From: RGIG8748 sp045544515
GTDB lineage: Bacteria > Bacillota > Clostridia > UMGS1810
Length of the DNA stretch: 63,950 nucleotides
Assembly (NCBI GenBank): GCA_045544515.1
Contig: JAZPZD010000014.1
Coordinates: 1-63,950, forward strand
Direction of reading: 5' to 3'
Under the pieces are notes generated by a model, which ran no database searches, was not told the DNA's origin, and saw only the letters and a list, made by a program, of their open reading frames with translations. Positions within the stretch are counted from its first letter, which is position 1. The number at the start of each line of letters is the position of its first letter. This document shows positions 42,935 through 52,438 of this stretch, in pieces. Position numbers and translations under genes: made by a program.

Positions 42935-43303
42935 TTATCTGGAAACGGCATCAACATCTTTTCTTTTGCCTGTAACTTCTATCACTACCTTGTTTGGCAG
43001 ACATATGACACTCTCACCGCCAAACGAGATTTCGCCCTGCTTTACGCAGAGCTTGTCGGGGCAAGTGGCACTTTTGACACATATGGTGCCGTCTTTTACC
43101 AGGATAATATTTGTGCCCAAATCTATCTCCTTTGGTGTATTCAAGTCAAGCGTTTGTATGATTTTTCCGTCTTTGTATATATTTGCTCTTTCGCCTCTAA
43201 TTTTTGACGCATTAAACCAAAAAAGTGCAAGACAAAGAGCCGCAGCAAATACTGCGACAGAGAAAATTAGTATTTTGTTTGTAAGACACCTTTTACTTTT
43301 CAT
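42935..43303 (-). CDS. NusG domain II-containing membrane-anchored protein
   Basis: The 122-residue product has one N-terminal helix (about 10-30) and an outer NusG domain II-like beta fold (KEIDLGTNIILVKDGTICVK, CPDKLCVKQGEI, ICLPNKVVIEVTG). It keeps the paired cysteines of CPDKLC seen in family members. The ATG at 43303 is preferred; it overlaps the dusB end by 11 nt. The role is unknown. Co-occurrence with the Gx transporter gene suggests the two work together. Confidence 0.85.
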   Translation of the reverse strand: MKSKRCLTNKILIFSVAVFAAALCLALFWFNASKIRGERANIYKDGKIIQTLDLNTPKEIDLGTNIILVKDGTICVKSATCPDKLCVKQGEISFGGESVICLPNKVVIEVTGKRKDVDAVSR

Positions 43304-44270
43304 AATTATCAACCAGCGTTTTTGCATATTGGTCTATTTCAGAAATAAGGGTATCATAGCTTGTTATGGAGCAAACCTTTTTTCGCATAGCGGCACTGTC
43401 CTTGAAGTTTTTTATATACCAGGCTATATGCTTTCTGGCTTCCCTTACTCCTATATATTCACCTTTTTGGCAAACGAGCATAGCTATGTGCTGTTTTAAA
43501 ACATCTATTTTGTCACAGAGAGTAAAATGCGTTTTTACCTCGCCATATTCCAGATACTCCAAAATCTCGGTGAAAATGAAGGGATTTCCCCTGGCACCTC
43601 TGCCTACCATCACAGCATCGCAATTAGTAGTGTCTATCATCCTTTTGGCATCGGCACCTGTTCGGATATCACCGTTTCCTATTACGGGGATATTAACTGC
43701 TTCTTTTACCCGCTTTATTATGCTCCAATCCGCACTGCCCGAGTAATACATACTGCGGGTACGAGGATGAACACATATGGCATCGGCACCGCTTTGTTCG
43801 AGGATTTTGGCTATGTTTTCTACATCGGCTACCTCGTCAAAGCCGCTTCGCATTTTGCAGGTAACGGGCACAGACACCGCTTTTTTGACACGATAGACTA
43901 TCTCACCCATAAGGTCGGGGTTTTTGATAAGGGAGCTGCCGTCGCCGTTGTTGGCAACCTTGGGTGCGGGACAGCCCATATTGATATCGAGAATTTTAGC
44001 CCCTGTGGAGAGTGCCTTGCAGGCATTATCAGCCATTATATCCGGCTCGTGACCGAAAATCTGCACCGCAAGGGGCTCTTCCTCCTCGGATGATTTTAAC
44101 AACTCCATAGTCTTGCGGTCATTAAAGTTAAGTGCCTTGGAGCTTACCATCTCCGAATACACAAGTCCTGCACCGAACTTTTTGCACATAATACGAAATG
44201 GCAGGTCTGTAACCCCTGCCATCGGTGCAAGAAAAACGCCGTTTTCAAGTGTAACGCTTCCTATCTTCAT
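43293..44270 (-). CDS. dusB: tRNA-dihydrouridine synthase
   Basis: FMN enzyme that reduces tRNA uridines to dihydrouridine. The 325-residue product has FLAPMAGVTDLPFR, the catalytic cysteine C100 in INMGCPAPKV, the FMN contact segment HPRTRSMYYSGSADW, and GNGDI with MVGRGARGNP. It matches the DusB/Dus1 group of Bacillota; the exact tRNA position is not predictable here. The start lies 1 nt after the nrdR stop. Confidence 0.94.
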   Translation of the reverse strand: MKIGSVTLENGVFLAPMAGVTDLPFRIMCKKFGAGLVYSEMVSSKALNFNDRKTMELLKSSEEEEPLAVQIFGHEPDIMADNACKALSTGAKILDINMGCPAPKVANNGDGSSLIKNPDLMGEIVYRVKKAVSVPVTCKMRSGFDEVADVENIAKILEQSGADAICVHPRTRSMYYSGSADWSIIKRVKEAVNIPVIGNGDIRTGADAKRMIDTTNCDAVMVGRGARGNPFIFTEILEYLEYGEVKTHFTLCDKIDVLKQHIAMLVCQKGEYIGVREARKHIAWYIKNFKDSAAMRKKVCSITSYDTLISEIDQYAKTLVDNYEK

Positions 44271-44271
44271 A

Positions 44272-44730
44272 CTATTCCCTTTCCTTAAGCACTCTGTTTA
44301 GTTCGGCAAGGAAGGTATTTACATCTTTGAACTCTCTGTACACAGATGCAAAGCGAACATAGGCGATATCGTTTAATACCTTTAGTTTTTCCATGACAAG
44401 TTCGCCTATTTCTGTAGAAGAAACCTCGCGGTCGAGCTTGTTGTTTAGCATTGCCTCTATTTCTACTACTGCCTTTTCTATCTCGGTAAAGCTCACGGGG
44501 GTTTTTTCGCACGCTCTCAAGATGCCGTTCATAAGCTTCTGGCGGTTGTAGACCTGCCTTTTGCCGTCTTTTTTGATTACAACAAGCGGAACGGACTCCA
44601 CCTGTTCATAGGTTGTAAATCTTTTTTCGCATTTGAGACATTCTCTTCTTCGTCTTATGGAAGTACCGTCATCTACCGGTCTTGAATCTATAACCTTGCT
44701 TTCGAGATATTCGCAATACGGACATTTCAT
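44272..44730 (-). CDS. nrdR: Transcriptional repressor NrdR
   Basis: ATP/dATP-sensing repressor of ribonucleotide reductase genes. The 152-residue product has the zinc ribbon cysteines C3, C6, C31 and C34 (MKCPYCEYLESKVIDSRPVD, CLKCEKRFTTYE) and an ATP-cone domain (VIKKDGKRQVYNRQKLMNGI). It is just downstream of the ftsZ terminator, so it depends on read-through or on a promoter inside ftsZ. No nrd gene lies in the window. Confidence 0.97.
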   Translation of the reverse strand: MKCPYCEYLESKVIDSRPVDDGTSIRRRRECLKCEKRFTTYEQVESVPLVVIKKDGKRQVYNRQKLMNGILRACEKTPVSFTEIEKAVVEIEAMLNNKLDREVSSTEIGELVMEKLKVLNDIAYVRFASVYREFKDVNTFLAELNRVLKERE

Positions 44731-44754
44731 ATGTTTTGTTTCCTTTCATATAAA

Positions 44755-44783
44755 AGAGGTTGCCGCAAAAAAGCGGCAACTCT
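44755..44783 (-). terminator. Terminator (or attenuator) after ftsZ
   Basis: GC-rich stem GTTGCCGC/GCGGCAAC with loop TTTTTT, extended by AAGA/TCTT with a mismatch, followed by TTTTATA. It lies between ftsZ and nrdR. Confidence 0.75.
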
Positions 44784-44798
44784 TGTTATTGGATATTA

Positions 44799-45893
44799 TC
44801 AATCTATTGGTCTATTTAAGAATGTAGGAATCACAACATCGTCTACATCAAACTTGGAGTTGGAGCCAACACCGCCGAAAAGAGATGTAGCACCGGAGGC
44901 ATTTTCGCCCTCTGCATCGGCTGCAGCATCGGTATTTTCAAAGCCTGTTGCAACAACGGTGATTACTATTTCGTCACCGAGTGTAGAGTCAACAGATGTA
45001 CCAAAGATAATCTCTGCATCGTCAGAAACAAGCTGATGTACAAGCTCGGACGCCTGTTCGATTTCCATAAGTCCCAAATCCGCACCGCCGGCAATGTTGA
45101 GTACTACCTTGGTTGCACCGTCGATTGTGGTTTCGAGAAGCGGGCTGTTGATAGCCATCTTAACTGCTTCTTCCGCTCTGTTTTCGCCGGAAGCTCTGCC
45201 TATACCCATATGGCATACGCCTGTGTTTCTCATAACAGACTGGATGTCTGCAAAGTCAAGGTTGATGTATCCGGGAGATGTGATAAGATCAGATATACCT
45301 TTGACACCCTGGCTTAATACATCGTCTGCCATCTTGAATGCTTCCTGCATTGTGGTCTTTTTGTCGCATATTTCAAGGAGCTTGTCGTTGGGGATAACAA
45401 CAAGTGCATCAACATTGTCCTTTAGGCTGTCTACGCCGAGTTCTGCCTGCTGCATTCTCTTCTTTCCTTCGAATCTGAAGGGCTTTGTAACAACACCTAC
45501 TGTGAGTATGCCCATTTCCTTGGCGATAGATGCTACAACAGGAGCAGCACCGGTACCTGTTCCGCCGCCCATACCTGCTGTTACAAATACCATATTTGCC
45601 TCTTGAATGGTCTTTTTGATTTCTTCGCGGCTTTCTTCGGCAGCCTTTTGACCGATTTCGGGTTTAGCACCTGCACCAAGACCCTTGGTGAGCTTTTCGC
45701 CTATCTGGATTTTGATACCTGCCTTTGTGCCGTTTGCACCAAAGAGCACCTGCTTGTCTGTGTTAACAGCAATGAACTCTACTCCGGCAAGACCGTCATC
45801 TATCATACGGTTAACAGCATTGTTTCCGCCGCCGCCTACACCGATGACCTTCATATTAGCGCCTACTACCTCATTTGTGTTTTCAAAATTCAT
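44799..45893 (-). CDS. ftsZ: Cell division protein FtsZ
   Basis: Tubulin-like GTPase that forms the division ring. The 364-residue product has KVIGVGGGGNNAVNRMIDDG, the T4 tubulin signature GGGTGTGAAPV, and NLDFADI with MGIGRASGENRA. The C-terminal peptide is DDVVIPTFLNRPID, the tail that binds partner proteins. Two starts are possible: ATG at 45893 or TTG at 45899, both near the AAGGAGG Shine-Dalgarno. It has its own promoter and is separated from the rest of the cluster by 150 bp. No ftsA lies upstream. Confidence 0.97.
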   Translation of the reverse strand: MNFENTNEVVGANMKVIGVGGGGNNAVNRMIDDGLAGVEFIAVNTDKQVLFGANGTKAGIKIQIGEKLTKGLGAGAKPEIGQKAAEESREEIKKTIQEANMVFVTAGMGGGTGTGAAPVVASIAKEMGILTVGVVTKPFRFEGKKRMQQAELGVDSLKDNVDALVVIPNDKLLEICDKKTTMQEAFKMADDVLSQGVKGISDLITSPGYINLDFADIQSVMRNTGVCHMGIGRASGENRAEEAVKMAINSPLLETTIDGATKVVLNIAGGADLGLMEIEQASELVHQLVSDDAEIIFGTSVDSTLGDEIVITVVATGFENTDAAADAEGENASGATSLFGGVGSNSKFDVDDVVIPTFLNRPID

Positions 45894-45987
45894 TTCCAAA
45901 ACTTCCTCCTTAAGTATTCATTGCTTTTCTTATGGATATATGTTAAAACTGCCTGTAAAAAGCAACTGATATTTCACATTCAAAAGT

Positions 45988-46016
45988 ATTATAACATACT
46001 TATTTTGAAATTTCCA
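45988..46016 (-). promoter_or_regulatory. Promoter of ftsZ
   Basis: Extended -10 TGTTATAAT (TATAAT at 45988-45993) with a weak -35 TGGAAA (46011-46016) at 17-nt spacing. The leader is about 90 nt. Confidence 0.65.
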
Positions 46017-46045
46017 TAGGTTTTTGTAAATTTTTTAAAAATTTT

Positions 46046-46399
46046 TTAACATTTTTTTAACTTTTGTTTTATCTTTTTTATATAAAATCTTCTGATATAA
46101 TTGAAATTGTTAAATATCCTCATTGTGAAAACTACCAAAACTGCGTAATACAAATCCAGGTCGATTTTTTTGCCGAAGAAAACCATAAGTGCAGAAAGAA
46201 CGGAACTTACAAAAAATCCCGTAACAAAAATCCATGGGTCGAATTTGTCCCTTAAAAGCGACTTATACGCGCCCATTGCAGAGTCTGTAGCTGCAAAAAT
46301 AACTACGGCTATATATGTACTTAAAAAAGGCGGAATATATAAATCGAAAGCTATCGCCGCACATACTCCGAGAATGGCAGAGACCAAAATAAGTATCAT
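46046..46399 (-). CDS. sbp: Small basic family membrane protein (DUF1290)
   Basis: The 117-residue product has three to four helices and the family pattern FDLYIPPFLSTYIAVVIFAA, TDSAMGAYKSLLRDKFDP and VLVVFTMRIFNNFNYIRR, with a Lys-rich C-terminus. The function is unknown. In Bacillus and Clostridia it lies between ftsQ/DUF881 genes and ftsZ, as here, which suggests a part in division or envelope assembly. Last gene of the mraZ cluster, 8 nt after the DUF881 gene. No GC-rich terminator follows. Confidence 0.9.
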   Translation of the reverse strand: MILILVSAILGVCAAIAFDLYIPPFLSTYIAVVIFAATDSAMGAYKSLLRDKFDPWIFVTGFFVSSVLSALMVFFGKKIDLDLYYAVLVVFTMRIFNNFNYIRRFYIKKIKQKLKKC

Positions 46400-46407
46400 A
46401 TCATCAC

Positions 46408-47133
46408 CTACTTTTCATATTTTTTCGCATATGTATATTCTGTGGAACCATTGAATTTATCTATTACAATATTTGATTCTTTTGTAACATTTACTTTGAT
46501 TTTGTAAATTTTCAGTACATCAAGTATTCCGCCCGGCATACTTATTGCAGACTCCAATACATCTTTGTCGCCTATTGCCTTTACGGTAAAGGGCGATGAG
46601 CATCTTTTGCTGTTTACCATAATGGTACTGCCTACACATCTTATGGAAGAATTGGAAATGAGCCTTTCGCCGTTTATAGAAACAACTTCGGCACCGGCAC
46701 CGAACAGCTCGTTTGCCACACTGCGCAGGTCGCTGTCGTGAACTATGCCCGACTCCATTCCTGCGGCTTTGTCGTTTTCTTCGGTGCTGTCGGATATAGT
46801 GATTACCACACCCGGCCCCGAAACCTTTTCGAGACCGGAAAGAAGTGACATCTTTTCGAGTTCTTTTTTAAGAGCCTTTGAGCCTGTATCGTTTGAGGCA
46901 GCCTCTTGTCTGTATAATTCTATGTCGCTTGCAAGCTGCATATTTTCTTTTTTTAAGTTTATTATTTCCTGGTTGGCATTTACAAGTTCGGCCTCTATCT
47001 GCTCGGTCCTCTTTATCTGGGCTGTGCCCAAACCCGAGTTTCTTGTGACGCTTTTGTACTGAAGAGTAATAGCAAAGGCAAGTGCAAAGCACACTATTGC
47101 CGCAAGTATCTGTGCTTTTCTTTTGAAAATCAC
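46408..47133 (-). CDS. DUF881 family protein (YlxW/YlxX-like)
   Basis: The 241-residue product has one N-terminal helix (about 8-27), a coiled coil (about 40-100; EQIEAELVNANQEIINLKKE) and the DUF881 domain (VSGPGVVITISDS, NELFGAGAEVVSINGERLIS, VGSTIMVNSKRCSSPFTVKA). Members flank ftsQ and sbp in Bacillota division clusters; the molecular role is not known. The start is a GTG whose GTGA overlaps the ftsQ stop, with GGAGG 9 nt upstream. Confidence 0.9.
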   Translation of the reverse strand: MIFKRKAQILAAIVCFALAFAITLQYKSVTRNSGLGTAQIKRTEQIEAELVNANQEIINLKKENMQLASDIELYRQEAASNDTGSKALKKELEKMSLLSGLEKVSGPGVVITISDSTEENDKAAGMESGIVHDSDLRSVANELFGAGAEVVSINGERLISNSSIRCVGSTIMVNSKRCSSPFTVKAIGDKDVLESAISMPGGILDVLKIYKIKVNVTKESNIVIDKFNGSTEYTYAKKYEK

Positions 47134-47894
47134 TTTTGATTTCCTCCTTCGTATATTACATTGGACGGGTCGGACACATTAATCTTTCCGCCTCGTATTT
47201 CTCCAAGTTCATCCAGAACTGCCTTTAAGCATTTAATCTTGTAATCTGTCTGGTCGTCTTTGCCCAGTATCACAGATGTATCAGAATTTAAGACAAATTT
47301 TATCTTGTTTATATCCGACATATCTATCTTCTTGGTTTTGGAAATGAGTTTTCCTTCTTTTAAAGAGTTAAGAATAGACTTGAGCGCCTTGCCTTTTAAT
47401 TCATCTTTGCTATCGGCAAACGAGCCTTTGGCAGCATTTTTTATTGCGTAGCCGGTAATTACGGTTTTCTTTGGCTTTAGCTTGCTGGACTTTGTGATGC
47501 TGATTACCTTTGCATCATCATCTATTCCTATATAATTGCCTGCAAACGAAATGTACGCTGTTTCTGTGCATTCTTTTACCTTAATCTCTATATCGGCAAA
47601 AAACTTTCTGTTTATTTCAACGCTGTCCACATAGCCTAATTTTTTTACATTTTCTTTGGCTTTCTTGGTGTTTGTAAGGAAGAGATTGTCGCCTGCTTGT
47701 ATTTTTGATGCCTTTATTACATCCTCATCGGCAAGCATCTCGTTGCCTGTAACATATACACATCTTATGTTAAAAACAGGAGTAAAAAGACCCACGCATA
47801 TAAAGGCGATAATAACAAACGAGGTCAAAAAAATATTTCTCCTTACTATCTTTCCATATGACAATGATTTTCTTTTGGTTTTGTTATCTTTCAA
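47130..47894 (-). CDS. ftsQ: Cell division protein FtsQ/DivIB
   Basis: Bitopic divisome protein linking FtsL and FtsB/DivIC. The 254-residue product has a basic cytoplasmic start, one helix (about 20-42), and a POTRA domain (FNIRCVYVTGNEMLADEDVI, KLGYVDSVEINRKFFADIEI). The start is a TTG in a TTGA overlap with the murA stop, with GAGGG about 10 nt upstream. The position between murA and DUF881 fits the family. Confidence 0.9.
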   Translation of the reverse strand: MKDNKTKRKSLSYGKIVRRNIFLTSFVIIAFICVGLFTPVFNIRCVYVTGNEMLADEDVIKASKIQAGDNLFLTNTKKAKENVKKLGYVDSVEINRKFFADIEIKVKECTETAYISFAGNYIGIDDDAKVISITKSSKLKPKKTVITGYAIKNAAKGSFADSKDELKGKALKSILNSLKEGKLISKTKKIDMSDINKIKFVLNSDTSVILGKDDQTDYKIKCLKAVLDELGEIRGGKINVSDPSNVIYEGGNQK

Positions 47895-49150
47895 GTTTTT
47901 TCAACCCTCTCTATATCGGCACCGATACTTTGGTATTTTGTTTCGAAGTTTTCGTATCCTCTGTCTATATAGCATATGTCGTCAAGATAAGATACGCCTT
48001 TTGCACCCATCATAGCAATGGCAAGAGCCGCCCCCGAACGCAAATCGCAGACGCTCTCTTTTGACGAGGACAAATTCCTCACGCCCCTCACAGATGCACT
48101 GCGGCTGTATATCCTTATGTCTGCGCCCATATTACACAGGCTTTGCGCCATAGAAAATCTGTTTTCGAATATGTTTTCTCTTATGATGCCCACGCCCTCC
48201 GTTACAGAGAGCACCGACATAAGAAGTGACTGCATATCTGTTGCAAAACCGGGATACGGCATTGTAGAAACACTTATGCTGCCCTTTAATCTCGATGGCT
48301 TTCTGGCGTATATACCGCTGTCAGAAAGGTCTATCTCCAGACCGCAGTTTTTTAGCAAATTGATGTAATTAATAAGATGTTTTGGCTTGGCACCCATAAT
48401 ATCGACACTTCCGCCGCAGAGGGCAACCGCTGACAAGTATGTTGCCGCATCTATGCGGTCGGGCATAACCTCGTATGTTGTGCCCTTTAGGCTGTCTGTG
48501 CCCTCTATTACTATCACGGAGCTGCCTGCACCGGTGATATGTGCTCCGCAGGAATTGAGCATATTTTGCAAATCCACGATTTCGGGCTCTCTTGCCGCGT
48601 TTACAATCCTCGTGGTACCATTTAATGATGCCGCCAGAATCATAATGTTTTCTGTGGCACCTACAGATGCAAACCTCATTGTCACTGTACAAGGGGTTAA
48701 TTTATCTGCAGTGCACCGTATACCATTTGGCGACATTTCGATTACGGCGCCCATATCCCTGAACGCATTTATGTGGATATCCACAGGCCGCAGACCTATG
48801 TTGCAGCCTCCGGGTTTTGATGCCGTAAACTCGCCGCACCTTGCCAGAAGAGCACCTGTAAAAATAAACGATGCCCTTATTTTGCCCATTATTTCTGATG
48901 AAATTGTACTATGTAAATCCATAGACGAATCTATCGTAAGAGTGTTGTCTTTAAATTCCACAGAGCAGCCTAATTCTCTTAATATATCCGAGGCATTGTG
49001 AACATCTGTTATATCGGGGCAGTTTTTAAGCACAGTAATGCCCTTTACCAAAACAGATGCCGCCATCATAGGAAGCACTGCGTTTTTTGACCCCTGAACC
49101 TTTACACCGCCGTCAAACACTGTGGGACCTGTTATCCTGAAAAACTCCAT
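47891..49150 (-). CDS. murA: UDP-N-acetylglucosamine 1-carboxyvinyltransferase (second copy, division cluster)
   Basis: A second enolpyruvyl transferase of the MurA family, 419 residues, with QGSKNAVLP near 19-27 and the catalytic cysteine C116 in SKPGGCNIG. It is well diverged from the copy at 22877-24142, so this is an old paralogue pair, as in many Gram-positives (MurA/MurZ). The ATG at 49150 has an ideal GGAGGTG Shine-Dalgarno; a TTG five codons upstream is rejected. It sits between murG and ftsQ, where many clusters carry murB instead. Confidence 0.93.
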   Translation of the reverse strand: MEFFRITGPTVFDGGVKVQGSKNAVLPMMAASVLVKGITVLKNCPDITDVHNASDILRELGCSVEFKDNTLTIDSSMDLHSTISSEIMGKIRASFIFTGALLARCGEFTASKPGGCNIGLRPVDIHINAFRDMGAVIEMSPNGIRCTADKLTPCTVTMRFASVGATENIMILAASLNGTTRIVNAAREPEIVDLQNMLNSCGAHITGAGSSVIVIEGTDSLKGTTYEVMPDRIDAATYLSAVALCGGSVDIMGAKPKHLINYINLLKNCGLEIDLSDSGIYARKPSRLKGSISVSTMPYPGFATDMQSLLMSVLSVTEGVGIIRENIFENRFSMAQSLCNMGADIRIYSRSASVRGVRNLSSSKESVCDLRSGAALAIAMMGAKGVSYLDDICYIDRGYENFETKYQSIGADIERVEKT

Positions 49151-49216
49151 AGTGCACCTCCGCACAACAATAATTATGGTGATATTATTGTATGCGAAAG
49201 CACTTGTAAGTGTTAC

Positions 49217-50305
49217 TTAAGTAAGACCTTTCATAACATCGAATATCTTTTCTGTGGCATCGGTTATGCCCATATTTTTGGAATTATGCGACATTTTTTC
49301 TGCCGTAGAGTTGCTACTTAAAATTGTATCCAAGGCTTTTTTGAGGCTTTTTTCATCAAAGTCTTTTTCTTCTATCATAATAGCCGCACCATTATTTTCC
49401 AATGCTTTGGCATTATATAGCTGATGGTCATTGGTTACATTGGGTGAGGGAATAAGCACGCAAGGCTTGCCAAGGGCACAAATCTCTGCAAGAGTGATGG
49501 CACCGCTGCGGCTTATTACCACATCTGCCGCATTCATAAGAATATCCATATTGTCTATATACGGAAGAACTTTGATATTGTCCGAAAAAGCTCCCCCGGC
49601 GTTTTTCATAACCCTTTCGTATTCTCTTTTGCCTGTGCCAAAATACACGACGGTATCATGGGAGGGTGGGTTTAGCTTAAGGTAGCCTGTCATAACATCG
49701 TTTATTCTGTTTGCACCAAGACTTCCGCCAAAGCAAAGGATAACTTTTTTGCCTTTGATGCCAAGCTTATCCTTGCACTCGTTTTGGGTATGAGTAAGAA
49801 TAGACGGGCGTATCGGATTGCCTGTGAGAACTAATTTTTTTGCGTTTTTAAGGTACCCGATGCTCTCGTTAAAGCTAATCAGTGTAACATCGCACTTGTC
49901 AGAGACAAACTTTACCGCACTTCCCGGGAAAACATTCTGCTCGTGCACAACAGAGGGGATACCCAGCATCTTTGCCGCAACAAGTGCAGGAACGCAGACA
50001 TATCCGCCCGTACCCACAACTATGTCGGGTTTGAACCTTTTTATTATTGCAACACATCTGGCAAGAGCTGTGCCCATCTTAACAGCAGACACCATACTCT
50101 TTATAGATATTTCCTTTTTTAAACCTTCTACATTGATGTACTTTATATCATAGCCTTCTGACGGCACAAGGGTGCTTTCCAGTCCTTTTTTTGTGCCGAT
50201 AAAAAGCACCTCGTTGCTACTATTTTGCATCTTGGCGTAGCTTGCTATGGCAACTGCAGGGTTTATGTGTCCTGCTGTACCTCCGCCGGACAAAAGAATT
50301 CTCAA
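49217..50305 (-). CDS. murG: Lipid II synthase glycosyltransferase MurG
   Basis: Adds GlcNAc to lipid I at the inner membrane face. The 362-residue GT-B enzyme has GGGTAGHINPAVAIASY at the start, GTGGYVCVPALVAAKM, HEQNVFPGSA and the donor site ISRSGAITLAEICALGKPCV. The start is a TTG at 50305, placed 8 nt after GAGGTG; no better ATG is available. It lies 9 nt after ftsW. Confidence 0.96.
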   Translation of the reverse strand: MRILLSGGGTAGHINPAVAIASYAKMQNSSNEVLFIGTKKGLESTLVPSEGYDIKYINVEGLKKEISIKSMVSAVKMGTALARCVAIIKRFKPDIVVGTGGYVCVPALVAAKMLGIPSVVHEQNVFPGSAVKFVSDKCDVTLISFNESIGYLKNAKKLVLTGNPIRPSILTHTQNECKDKLGIKGKKVILCFGGSLGANRINDVMTGYLKLNPPSHDTVVYFGTGKREYERVMKNAGGAFSDNIKVLPYIDNMDILMNAADVVISRSGAITLAEICALGKPCVLIPSPNVTNDHQLYNAKALENNGAAIMIEEKDFDEKSLKKALDTILSSNSTAEKMSHNSKNMGITDATEKIFDVMKGLT

Positions 50306-50314
50306 ATAATCACC

Positions 50315-51448
50315 TCATTTATCTATGTGACGGGAAATATTAAGAAGAATTCCCATTTCTATAAGAAGTATCACAAGCGACGAACCGCCGTAGCTGAAAA
50401 ACGGCAACGGAACGCCTGTTACAGGCATAGTAGATGTAACAACTGCTATGTTCATAAGCACCTGAACCGCAATAAGCGAGGTAATACCCGCCGCTGTAAG
50501 CGAAGAAAATTCGTCCGGAGCCTCTTTGGCAATCATGATGCCCTTCCATATGAGAAGTCCGAAGAGGAAGATAACAAAAAGTGCCCCGATAAATCCAAGC
50601 TCCTCGCATATGATGGCATATATGAAGTCGTTCTGCGGTTCGGGAATATACAAAAACTTCTGTCGGCTCTGTCCGAGACCCAGACCAAAAAGTCCGCCCG
50701 AGCCTATTGCATAGAGCGACTGAACTATCTGCCAGCTCTCGCCCAGCTTATCTGCAAACGGGTCGAGAAACGATGTAATTCGTTTGAATCTGTACGGAGA
50801 TGCTATGGCAAGACCCAAAAGTGCGGGAAACGCACACATAACCGTTGTAACAAAATATCTTATCTTGTAGCCTGCTGCAAAAAGCACCGCACAGCCGCCA
50901 ACACCTATTACTATGGCACCGCTCATATGCGGCTCCAAAAGAACCAATCCGGCAACGCCGACTATTATGAGCATATATCTTAAGTACCCGTCGCCGAGCT
51001 TTGCAATCCTGTTTGGAAAATAAGAGATACTTCTTGCAAGAAACAGCACAAGAGTGAGCTTTGCAAATTCCGACGGCTGAAACGACAAACTTCCAAAACC
51101 GAGCCAACGCTTGGCTCCGTTTACCTCAAGTCCTATAATCGGAACCAAAAGAAGCATTACTATAGTTACAGTAAAAAGCAAATTGGCATAACGCCTTAAC
51201 TTTTTGTACGAAAAAAGGGACACAAACCACATTACAACAAGCCCTGCAATAGCCCACAAAAGCTGACGCTTAAAAAAGTATGTTGCATCTTTGTAGGCAT
51301 AATGTGCATTGGCACTGCTGGCGGAAAAAACCATTACAAGACCAAAACACAAAAGCATAAGTATTATAACAACCAGAGAATAGTCAACAGGTTTAATCGC
51401 AGGTGTTTTCTGTATTAAATTGTCATTTGGTTTTGACCGTAATGCCAC
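50315..51448 (-). CDS. ftsW: Peptidoglycan polymerase FtsW/SpoVE (SEDS family)
   Basis: The 377-residue ten-helix SEDS glycosyltransferase polymerises lipid II together with a class B PBP. Landmarks are VMVFSASSANAHYAYKDATY, GAKRWLGFGSLSFQPSEFAK, and PLPFFSYGGSSLV near the end. The start is a GTG with GGGAGG 9 nt upstream. Whether it serves division (FtsW) or the spore cortex (SpoVE) cannot be told. It shares a cluster with SpoVD, the natural partner of SpoVE. No murD lies between mraY and this gene. Confidence 0.93.
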   Translation of the reverse strand: MALRSKPNDNLIQKTPAIKPVDYSLVVIILMLLCFGLVMVFSASSANAHYAYKDATYFFKRQLLWAIAGLVVMWFVSLFSYKKLRRYANLLFTVTIVMLLLVPIIGLEVNGAKRWLGFGSLSFQPSEFAKLTLVLFLARSISYFPNRIAKLGDGYLRYMLIIVGVAGLVLLEPHMSGAIVIGVGGCAVLFAAGYKIRYFVTTVMCAFPALLGLAIASPYRFKRITSFLDPFADKLGESWQIVQSLYAIGSGGLFGLGLGQSRQKFLYIPEPQNDFIYAIICEELGFIGALFVIFLFGLLIWKGIMIAKEAPDEFSSLTAAGITSLIAVQVLMNIAVVTSTMPVTGVPLPFFSYGGSSLVILLIEMGILLNISRHIDK

Positions 51449-51466
51449 CTTGAATTCCTCCCGAAT

Positions 51467-52423
51467 TTATATAGAAAAATAAGAAATCATACACAAAATA
51501 GCAGTAGCAAGCGTTGCAACCGTTACTATTTTCTTTTCTGACCAGCCGCACATTTCAAAATGATGATGTATGGGGCTCATCTTAAACACTCTCTTGCCTG
51601 TAAGCTTGAAAGATGCCACCTGTATTATAACAGACAAGGTTTCCAGTACATATACTCCGCCTGCAATTATAAGTATCAGGGGCAGCTTTAATATAATAGA
51701 AGTAAAGCACACCACTCCTCCAAGATACAGCGAACCGGTATCCCCCATAAAGACCTTTGCCGGATGGATGTTGTATATCAAAAATCCCAGTATTGCAGCC
51801 ATATTAATTACACAAAATCCGGTAATATCCATTCTGTCCATCTTGTAAGAACAGAGTGCAAAAAAGGCGCACACAACGACCGTTACGAACGATGCAAGAC
51901 CATCTACACCGTCGGTAAGATTTACGCTGTTTGTAGCACCTACTATTACAAAAAGTGCAAAGGGAATGTATATGTAATATGGCAGACTTATCGTAGCATT
52001 AACAAAGGGAATACTTATGGATGTATCTGCAAATCCGTACTGCAGAGATACAAACACAAACACCAGTGCCGCAAGTATCTGCAAAAGTGATTTTTGCTTT
52101 TCTGTAAGTCCGAGATTGCGCTTTAGGATAACCTTTATAAAATCGTCTATAAAACCTATAAGACCGAATATAAGCGAAAACAAAAGTATAAGTAACACCT
52201 CGGTGCTGCGGACAAAAACAAGCGTTGTAACTATTGCAGATATTATGAATATAAATCCGCCCATAGTGGGTGTGCCGCTTTTCTTTTTGTGCCAGCTCGG
52301 ACCTATCTCTCTTATTTCCTGCCCGAATTTGAGCTTGTGCAGTACAGGGATAAGTACCGGCCCCAAAAGTGCCGCTATACCAAACGAAATAATTGCAACT
52401 ATTACAAGTATATATTTTTCCAC
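51467..52423 (-). CDS. mraY: Phospho-N-acetylmuramoyl-pentapeptide-transferase MraY
   Basis: Makes lipid I by moving phospho-MurNAc-pentapeptide to undecaprenyl phosphate. The 318-residue membrane protein has HKKKSGTPTMGGFIF, GFIDDFIKV with the metal-binding Asp pair, NSVNLTDGVDGLAS and the cytoplasmic HHHFEMCGWSE. The preferred start is a GTG at 52423, six bases after GGGGGAA; a TTG upstream lies in that Shine-Dalgarno. It follows murE by 15 nt, with no murF between them. Confidence 0.96.
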   Translation of the reverse strand: MEKYILVIVAIISFGIAALLGPVLIPVLHKLKFGQEIREIGPSWHKKKSGTPTMGGFIFIISAIVTTLVFVRSTEVLLILLFSLIFGLIGFIDDFIKVILKRNLGLTEKQKSLLQILAALVFVFVSLQYGFADTSISIPFVNATISLPYYIYIPFALFVIVGATNSVNLTDGVDGLASFVTVVVCAFFALCSYKMDRMDITGFCVINMAAILGFLIYNIHPAKVFMGDTGSLYLGGVVCFTSIILKLPLILIIAGGVYVLETLSVIIQVASFKLTGKRVFKMSPIHHHFEMCGWSEKKIVTVATLATAILCMISYFSI

Positions 52424-52438
52424 AGTTTGTTCCCCCAA

